The notes under the pieces are model-generated. The model saw only the letters and a program-made list of their open reading frames with translations. It searched no databases and had not been told where the DNA came from. 20,256 bases of DNA from JACVRX01 sp035697245 (GTDB lineage: Bacteria > Actinomycetota > Actinomycetes > Jiangellales > Jiangellaceae), in the NCBI GenBank assembly GCA_035697245.1, contig DASSDH010000227.1, positions 1 to 20,256 on the forward strand, read 5' to 3'. The position numbers and the translations under genes were made by a program. This document shows, one piece after another, positions 15,762 to 20,256 of this stretch; position 1 is the first letter of the stretch; every line of letters begins with the position of its first letter.

Positions 15762-17528
15762 ATGCACAGAACGAAAACGTCCCGATGGGCGGCAGCAGCC
15801 ACGGTGGTGGGGGCAATCGCGGTCACGTCCGCCTGTCAAAGCCCGGACCGGGCCGGTGGAGATGCCGATGTCGACCCGACGGTCCTGACGTTCGCCCAGC
15901 CGAACGACGGCGCCCCGGACCAACTCGTGGCCTGGGCTGAGCACGTCAACCGCCTCACCAACGGAACCGTTCAGATCGAGTTCGCGAACGGCCACCGAAT
16001 CGGTGAGCCGGACTACGAGTCGGCCACGATCGCCGACGTCCAGGCTGGCGAGATCGACATGGCGTGGGTCGGGGCGCGCGCCTTCGACCGGGCAGATGTA
16101 ACCAGCTTCCAGGCGCTCCTCGCTCCGATGCTCGTCGACAGCCTGGACCTGCAGGCGAAGGTATTCGAGGAGGGCATCCCACAGGAGATGCTGGCGGGGC
16201 TGGAGCAGGTGGACCTGGTCGGAGTAGGTGTCCTTCCAGGGCCGATGCGGAAGGTGCTCGGCGTCGAGAAGCCGTTCACCAAGCCGGCCGATTTCGCTGG
16301 TCAGATGGTCGGAATGCAGGACTCGAAGGTCACCGAGCTGTCGTTCGCGGCGCTCGGTGCCACAACGAAGCCGCTCCCAAGTGGTGCCGACCTCGATGGC
16401 GTCGACGCGTATGAACAGCAGCTGTCGTCCATCTGGGGCAACCACTACGAGCTGTCCGCCGGGTTCGTGACGTCGAACCTCAACCCATGGCCGCGGCCGC
16501 TGGTGCTCTTCATCGGCAACTCGGCGTACGACGGTCTCACCGAAGACCAGCAGCAGGCCCTGAGTGTGGCCACGGACGAAGCGATGCTGGAAGCACTCGA
16601 TGCGTCGCGCGCCGAAGACGAAGAGTCCGTAGCCGACCTCTGCAAGGCGGGTCTCGACTTCGTCGACGCATCTGCCGACGAGCTGGGAAGCCTGGAACGC
16701 GCGTGGGCACCGGTGTACGACGAGCTTCGGGCGAACCCGGACACCAGCGAGTGGCTCGACCGCATCGCTGCCCTCAAGGCATCCCTGGGTGTCGAGCCCG
16801 ACAAGGCCCAGTGTGATGACGCTGCGCAAGAACCGTCTCAGGGGCCCAGCGCTGGATCGCAGTTGCCCGAGGGCACCTACGAGATGACGGTTTCCTGGCC
16901 AAGAACGGGGGCACCATGCCCACCCGGTGGCGCGGAGGGCACGAGTGACGAGGTTCTCTACGAGCTCATGCTGGCCGAGGGAGTGGTCGAGCAATGGGCA
17001 CGCATCGGGGGCCGGGGCGCAGAACGGGAGTTGGGCTGGAAGGGGACCTACCAGGTGTTCAGGGACCAGATCGAGCTCAGCGGAGACGGCACGCTCACAG
17101 CAACATTCACCATCGACGGCGACACGCTGACGCTTAGCGACATGCGCGGAGGCGGGTGTGGGGACGCCACTATCTGGACGACAAATCCATGGGTGCTGGT
17201 CACGGAGGGTTCGGAAGAACCCACCCTCGAGGGCACATGGACGACGACGCTGACCGAGGGCGACTGGGCGGCCGAGGCCATCAGCGGTCCAGCAGGCTTG
17301 TTCACCCTCACCTTCGAGGACGGGCTGGTTACCGTGACCGACCCGGGTGGTGAGGTGGGCTACCGGGCGGAGTACCGGGCGTTCCGGGACCGCATCCAGA
17401 CCAGTGGGCACCAGGACGTCGTCACGGCCAGCTACTCCATGGAGGGCGACCAGTTGACCCTGAGCGAGATCGAAGCCCCCGGGCCGTACGTCGTGGTGTG
17501 GGGATCGCACCCGTGGGTGCGGCAATAG
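15762..17528 (+). CDS. TRAP-type (DctP-like) substrate-binding lipoprotein with duplicated C-terminal beta domain
   Basis: A 588-residue protein starting at ATG 15762, six bases after GGGAGG. The N-terminus is a lipoprotein signal (basic start, hydrophobic stretch, VTSAC with lipidation at C25), so it should be anchored outside the membrane. Residues about 40-345 resemble TRAP transporter binding proteins (DctP): FAQPNDGAPDQLVAWAEHV, then GEIDMAWVGARAF and PMRKVLGVEKPFTKPADFAG. By eye, G184 stands where most TRAP binding proteins have the arginine that holds the ligand carboxylate. Residues about 368-483 and 489-588 are two copies of an unknown, probably beta-rich domain: each starts GTY/GTW, contains F-R-D-x-I-x-x-SG and GD-x-LTLS, and ends near PWV. 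No TRAP permease genes lie nearby. Flanking kinases and regulators suggest a ligand-sensing rather than a transport role. Confidence 0.85.
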   Translation: MHRTKTSRWAAAATVVGAIAVTSACQSPDRAGGDADVDPTVLTFAQPNDGAPDQLVAWAEHVNRLTNGTVQIEFANGHRIGEPDYESATIADVQAGEIDMAWVGARAFDRADVTSFQALLAPMLVDSLDLQAKVFEEGIPQEMLAGLEQVDLVGVGVLPGPMRKVLGVEKPFTKPADFAGQMVGMQDSKVTELSFAALGATTKPLPSGADLDGVDAYEQQLSSIWGNHYELSAGFVTSNLNPWPRPLVLFIGNSAYDGLTEDQQQALSVATDEAMLEALDASRAEDEESVADLCKAGLDFVDASADELGSLERAWAPVYDELRANPDTSEWLDRIAALKASLGVEPDKAQCDDAAQEPSQGPSAGSQLPEGTYEMTVSWPRTGAPCPPGGAEGTSDEVLYELMLAEGVVEQWARIGGRGAERELGWKGTYQVFRDQIELSGDGTLTATFTIDGDTLTLSDMRGGGCGDATIWTTNPWVLVTEGSEEPTLEGTWTTTLTEGDWAAEAISGPAGLFTLTFEDGLVTVTDPGGEVGYRAEYRAFRDRIQTSGHQDVVTASYSMEGDQLTLSEIEAPGPYVVVWGSHPWVRQ

Positions 17529-17549
17529 CAGCAAACTCGGGTCCGCGTG

Positions 17550-17565
17550 TCAGGGGCAGCCCTGA
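17550..17565. other. Small hairpin upstream of receiver gene
   Basis: TCAGGG and CCCTGA form a perfect 6-bp stem around GCAG, 21 bases after the lipoprotein stop. It has no T-tract. It covers the possible ATG 17565 of the receiver gene, so it may affect that start, act as a weak attenuator, or be an operator half shared with 15698-15708. Confidence 0.3.
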
Positions 17566-17600
17566 TGCGCGGACCTGATCGGTGCCATCACTATGACGAC

Positions 17601-17957
17601 GTGGTTCGTACGTTGCTGATCGTGGACGACCACGCCGGCTTCCGGTCGTTCGCGCGAGCACTCTTGGAGTCGGAAGGGTATGCCGTGGTGGGAGAGGCAG
17701 CGGACGGGTTGTCCGCCGTCGCGGCCGCTCGCCGGCTCCGCCCGGCCATTGTCCTGCTGGACATCGCCTTGCCGGACGTTGACGGGTTTGCGGTATGCGA
17801 GCAGATCATCGAGGGCAGCGGGGAACGACCACTCGTGGTGTTGACGTCGAGTCGCGACGAGTCGTCGTACCGCGACCGGATCGCGAGCAGCAGGGCCACC
17901 GGCTTCATCCCGAAGAACGACATCTCGGCTGCGACCCTCGCCGAGCTGACCGGATGA
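17601..17957 (+). CDS. Receiver-only response regulator
   Basis: A stand-alone receiver domain of 118 residues when started at GTG 17601, which falls just before the first strand (RTLLIVDDH). ATG 17565, with AGGGG in front, is an alternative that adds 12 residues. All phosphorylation residues are present: the acidic pair DD in LLIVDDH, the phospho-acceptor aspartate in IVLLDIALPDVDGF, the threonine in VVLTSSRD and the lysine in GFIPKND. There is no DNA-binding or output domain; the gene stops four bases before the next kinase start. Such proteins act as phosphate relays or sinks, or work by protein contact. It lies between the lipoprotein gene and the second kinase and probably receives phosphate from the kinase pair. 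Confidence 0.9.
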   Translation: MVRTLLIVDDHAGFRSFARALLESEGYAVVGEAADGLSAVAAARRLRPAIVLLDIALPDVDGFAVCEQIIEGSGERPLVVLTSSRDESSYRDRIASSRATGFIPKNDISAATLAELTG

Positions 17958-17961
17958 GCTA

Positions 17962-19464
17962 ATGCCCGACCCACTCCTGCAGATCCTCGACCCGACCGTG
18001 GGCTTCGTTCTGCTGTTCTGCGGAGCCGTGGCATGGGCCCGAAGATCGAAGAGTCGGGTCGGGGTTCTGCTGGTCGCCGCGGGTGGGTGCTGGTTCCTTG
18101 GCAGCCTCTGGAGTGCCGCGGTGTTCCTGCACCGGGGGCCACTGGTCCAACTGCACCTGTCCTACCCGACTGGTCGAATACGTCGCCCGCTCACGGTCGT
18201 GACCGTGGTGGCCGCCTATGTCGCGGCAGTCGTCGAGGGCCTTGTCGAGAGCCCCTGGCTGACATTGGGTCTCGCGGTGCTCGTGGCTGCTGCGGCCATC
18301 GACGTCTTCACGAGGACGTCGGGCAAGGCCCGCAAGGCAGGTGGCCCGGCGCTGGGTGCCGCCCTGGCGTTCGCTGGTGTCCTGGCGCTGAGCAGCGCGA
18401 ACTTGCTGCTCGGCTGGGACGCCGACCGTCCGGTCCTGTTGACCTATGACCTGACGATCTGCGCCGTGGCGATCGTTCTGACAGCGGACCTGCTCTGGGG
18501 CCGCTGGACCGACGCCACAGTCGCGGATTTGGTCACTCAACTCGGTGGTCACGCCGACACCGTCGGCTTGCAGGGCGAACTGCAGCGGGCGTTGGGAGAC
18601 CCGACGCTGACGGTGGGGTATTGGGTGGCGGAGGTGGGTGGGTATGTCGACGATGCCGGCAGGATCCTCGACGTCGGCGCGGGCAACGGGCGGGCGGTCA
18701 CGACCGTCGAGGACAGCGATGAGCCAGTCGCCGTACTCGTCCACGATCCCGCAATCCTCGACGACCGAGCGCTGGTCGACGGAGCGACGTCGGCGCTGCG
18801 GCTCGCGGTCACCAACGTGCGAATGCAGGCCCAGGTGCGCGCCCGCGTCGGTGAGCTGGCCGCCGCGCGTCGCCGGATCGTCGAAGCCGCCGACGCGCAG
18901 CGGCGTGCCCTCGAGTCCGAGCTCGCAGCCGGAGCCGAGCAGCGGCTGGACTCTGTCGCCAGGATCCTGGACGGCCTTCAAGACCGGATCGACGAGTCAG
19001 CTCAAACGATGCTCGGGGCAGTACTGGCTGAACTGTACGGAGCGCAGGACGAGCTCCGTGAGTTCGCCCAGGGGGTCAGACCGCCCCTGCTGGGTTCGGG
19101 TGGCCTCGAGGCGGCCCTGCCCGTGTTGGCGGCGCGCGGAACCGTGCCTGTCCACGTAGACGTCGCGGTCGGTCGCCTGGCACCCGCGATCGAGTCCGCT
19201 GTCTATTTCGTGTGTGCAGAAGGTCTCACCAATGTTGCAAAACACGCCGCCGCCAGACAGGCATGGGTCAGCGTCGGTGTCGATTCAGGAGACGTCGTCA
19301 CGCGGGTGGTAGACGACGGGGCTGGCGGCGCGGACTCGCGTGGACTGGGGCTGCGCGGACTGGCCGACCGAGTCGAGGCGCTGGGCGGGAGCCTGCGGAT
19401 CCATAACGGCCCCTCAGGTGGGACCGTCCTCGAGGCGCGCATACCCGTGGAGGTGCTGCCATGA
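17962..19464 (+). CDS. Membrane sensor kinase with intact ATP-binding domain but no phospho-accepting histidine
   Basis: A 500-residue protein starting at ATG 17962. About six hydrophobic helices occupy residues 12-170, with a LHLSYPTGR motif like that of the divergent kinase. A cytoplasmic region (YWVAEVGGYVDDAGRIL, PVAVLVHDPAILDD) and coiled segment lead to the dimerisation helix QRRALESELAAGAEQRL. In canonical members this reads ERDLHDGAQQRL; here the histidine is alanine (A322, codon GCA at 18925-18927) and the next aspartate is also alanine. The ATP-binding domain is complete: YFVCAEGLTNVAKHA (N-box, N424), VVDDGAGGAD (G1, D451-D452) and GLGLRGLADRVEALGG (G2). It should bind ATP but cannot accept phosphate at the usual place. 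It overlaps the next gene as ATGA. Confidence 0.93.
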   Translation: MPDPLLQILDPTVGFVLLFCGAVAWARRSKSRVGVLLVAAGGCWFLGSLWSAAVFLHRGPLVQLHLSYPTGRIRRPLTVVTVVAAYVAAVVEGLVESPWLTLGLAVLVAAAAIDVFTRTSGKARKAGGPALGAALAFAGVLALSSANLLLGWDADRPVLLTYDLTICAVAIVLTADLLWGRWTDATVADLVTQLGGHADTVGLQGELQRALGDPTLTVGYWVAEVGGYVDDAGRILDVGAGNGRAVTTVEDSDEPVAVLVHDPAILDDRALVDGATSALRLAVTNVRMQAQVRARVGELAAARRRIVEAADAQRRALESELAAGAEQRLDSVARILDGLQDRIDESAQTMLGAVLAELYGAQDELREFAQGVRPPLLGSGGLEAALPVLAARGTVPVHVDVAVGRLAPAIESAVYFVCAEGLTNVAKHAAARQAWVSVGVDSGDVVTRVVDDGAGGADSRGLGLRGLADRVEALGGSLRIHNGPSGGTVLEARIPVEVLP

Positions 19465-20111
19465 GGGTGGTGATCGCCGACGACTCGATGCTGCTGCGTG
19501 AGGGTCTGGCCCGGCTCCTGGTCGACGCGGGCTGCGATGTGGTTGCCACAGCACAGGATGCTGCCGGCCTGGTCCGCGAGGTCGAATTGGCCAGTCCGGA
19601 TGCGGTGATCGTCGACATCAGGATGCCGCCCACCCACACCGACGAGGGCATCGCAGCGGCCCGTCAGATCAGGTCCGCCCATCCCGGGATCGGCGTCCTT
19701 GTGCTCTCGCAGTACCTCGAGTCCGACTACGCCATGCGGTTGATCACCGACGCTCCCGAGCACGTGGGCTACCTGTTGAAGGAGAGGGTGTCCGACGTCG
19801 CGGTGGTCGTCGATTCCCTTCGTCGCGTGGTCGACGGTGAATGTGTGGTCGACCCGACCATCGTCTCGACACTGTTGCGCCGACCCCGTGATCCAGGCCC
19901 GCTTGACCGGCTCACGTCGCGAGAAGTCGAAGTGCTCGCCCTGATGGCGGAGGGGCGATCCAACGCGGCAATAGCGGACCGCTTGGTGATGAGCCCGAAA
20001 ACGCTCGAGGCTCACGTCCGTCAGATCCTGCAGAAGCTCGACCTCCATGCGTCGCCGCAAGATCATCGGCGAGTGCTTGCCGTGCTCCACTATCTTCGAT
20101 CCGCTACCTGA
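19461..20111 (+). CDS. NarL/LuxR family response regulator
   Basis: The 216-residue protein starts at ATG 19461, overlapping the kinase stop by four bases. The receiver domain (residues 1-120) has the acidic pair in VVIADDS, the phospho-acceptor aspartate in AVIVDIRMPP, the serine in VLVLSQYLES and the lysine in YLLKERVSD. A linker leads to a LuxR-type helix-turn-helix from about 150: LTSREVEVLALMAEGRSNAAIADRL and then MSPKTLEAHVRQILQKLDL. It is a complete DNA-binding regulator and the only obvious transcriptional output of the signalling module. Coupling with the upstream kinase implies they work together. Likely targets include the divergent promoter region at 15624-15761, but this is inference. 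Confidence 0.95.
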   Translation: MRVVIADDSMLLREGLARLLVDAGCDVVATAQDAAGLVREVELASPDAVIVDIRMPPTHTDEGIAAARQIRSAHPGIGVLVLSQYLESDYAMRLITDAPEHVGYLLKERVSDVAVVVDSLRRVVDGECVVDPTIVSTLLRRPRDPGPLDRLTSREVEVLALMAEGRSNAAIADRLVMSPKTLEAHVRQILQKLDLHASPQDHRRVLAVLHYLRSAT

Positions 20112-20126
20112 CGCTACTGAGCCCGA

Positions 20127-20256
20127 TCAGCGCCAGACGGAGGCGACCTCCCGGCGGTACTTCCGGCCGAAGACGCCACCAATGATGGCCAGTACCGGAC
20201 CGGGGACGTTGCTCTTGATGGTGGCGAGTTCCCCGGGCGTGGCGCCATCGCTGATC
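20127..20256 (-). CDS. C-terminal fragment of an unidentified gene
   Basis: The gene enters from the right edge on the minus strand and stops at TGA 20129-20127. The last 42 codons have the high third-position GC of the neighbours and contain ELATIKSNVPGPVLAII and a basic end (GRKYRREVASVWR). I do not recognise the family from this much. It converges on the NarL-type regulator gene, leaving 15 bases between stops. Confidence 0.6.
   Translation of the reverse strand, partial: ISDGATPGELATIKSNVPGPVLAIIGGVFGRKYRREVASVWR

Noticed and set aside
15624..17534. Upstream extension of the minus-strand kinase frame, which stays open across the whole lipoprotein gene (total 1226 codons)
   Set aside because: The extension is antisense to a well-supported lipoprotein gene with signal peptide and ribosome site. 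Its translation is low-complexity Arg/Pro/Gly/Val-rich sequence with no recognisable domain. GTG 15623 has a ribosome site and the expected membrane-protein N-terminus.
1..20256. CRISPR arrays, tRNA or rRNA genes, insertion sequences
   Set aside because: No regularly spaced repeats, no tRNA-like cloverleaf noticed, no transposase or integrase motifs, and nearly all sequence is covered by recognised genes.

Overview
The window looks like a chromosomal segment of a high-GC actinomycete (Actinomycetota). The evidence is very high third-position GC, many GTG starts, 4-bp ATGA/GTGA stop-start overlaps, and gene families typical of the group (PucR, Cox/Xdh-type molybdenum hydroxylases, NarL-type kinase pairs). 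I cannot fix the genus. I see no rRNA, tRNA, CRISPR array or mobile element, and no gene-free gap longer than about 140 bases.

Bases 1-3998 (+ strand) hold the maturation part of a molybdenum-hydroxylase locus. In order: the 3' end of a CoxD/MoxR-like AAA+ ATPase, a CoxE-like von Willebrand A protein, a two-domain XdhC/CoxF-like cofactor maturation protein, a MobA/MocA-like nucleotidyltransferase, and two small unknown membrane proteins. Bases 3960-7642 (- strand) hold a tight three-gene operon, DUF2877 (AllH-like), FdrA (AllF-like) and DUF1116 (AllG-like). These are the three families assigned to oxamic transcarbamylase of E. coli allantoin catabolism. Divergent from it is a PucR-family regulator (7713-9416), followed by the structural hydroxylase operon (9506-13885): FAD subunit, [2Fe-2S] subunit, Mo subunit and a CoxG-like membrane-anchored SRPBCC protein. 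The Mo subunit carries a PYRGAGR loop, close to the form II AYRGAGR signature and unlike the form I CO dehydrogenase loop. A purine or other N-heterocycle hydroxylase is therefore at least as likely as a CO dehydrogenase. The PucR gene and the AllFGH-like operon between the two hydroxylase halves suggest one nitrogen-scavenging pathway.

Bases 13854-20111 hold a separate signalling module. A - strand membrane sensor kinase faces a + strand run of a TRAP-type substrate-binding lipoprotein with a duplicated C-terminal domain, a receiver-only response regulator, a second membrane sensor kinase, and a NarL/LuxR response regulator. The two kinases are damaged in complementary ways. The first keeps the phospho-accepting histidine motif (DLHDGAQQRL) but has lost the N and G boxes of its ATP-binding domain. 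The second keeps the ATP-binding boxes (GLTNVAKHA, DDGAGGAD, GLGLRGLADR) but has alanine where the histidine should be (ELAAGAEQRL). The simplest reading is an obligate pair in which one subunit supplies ATP and the other the histidine, perhaps sensing a ligand through the lipoprotein. This is the most interesting system in the window.

The window ends with the C-terminal 42 codons of an unidentified - strand gene.
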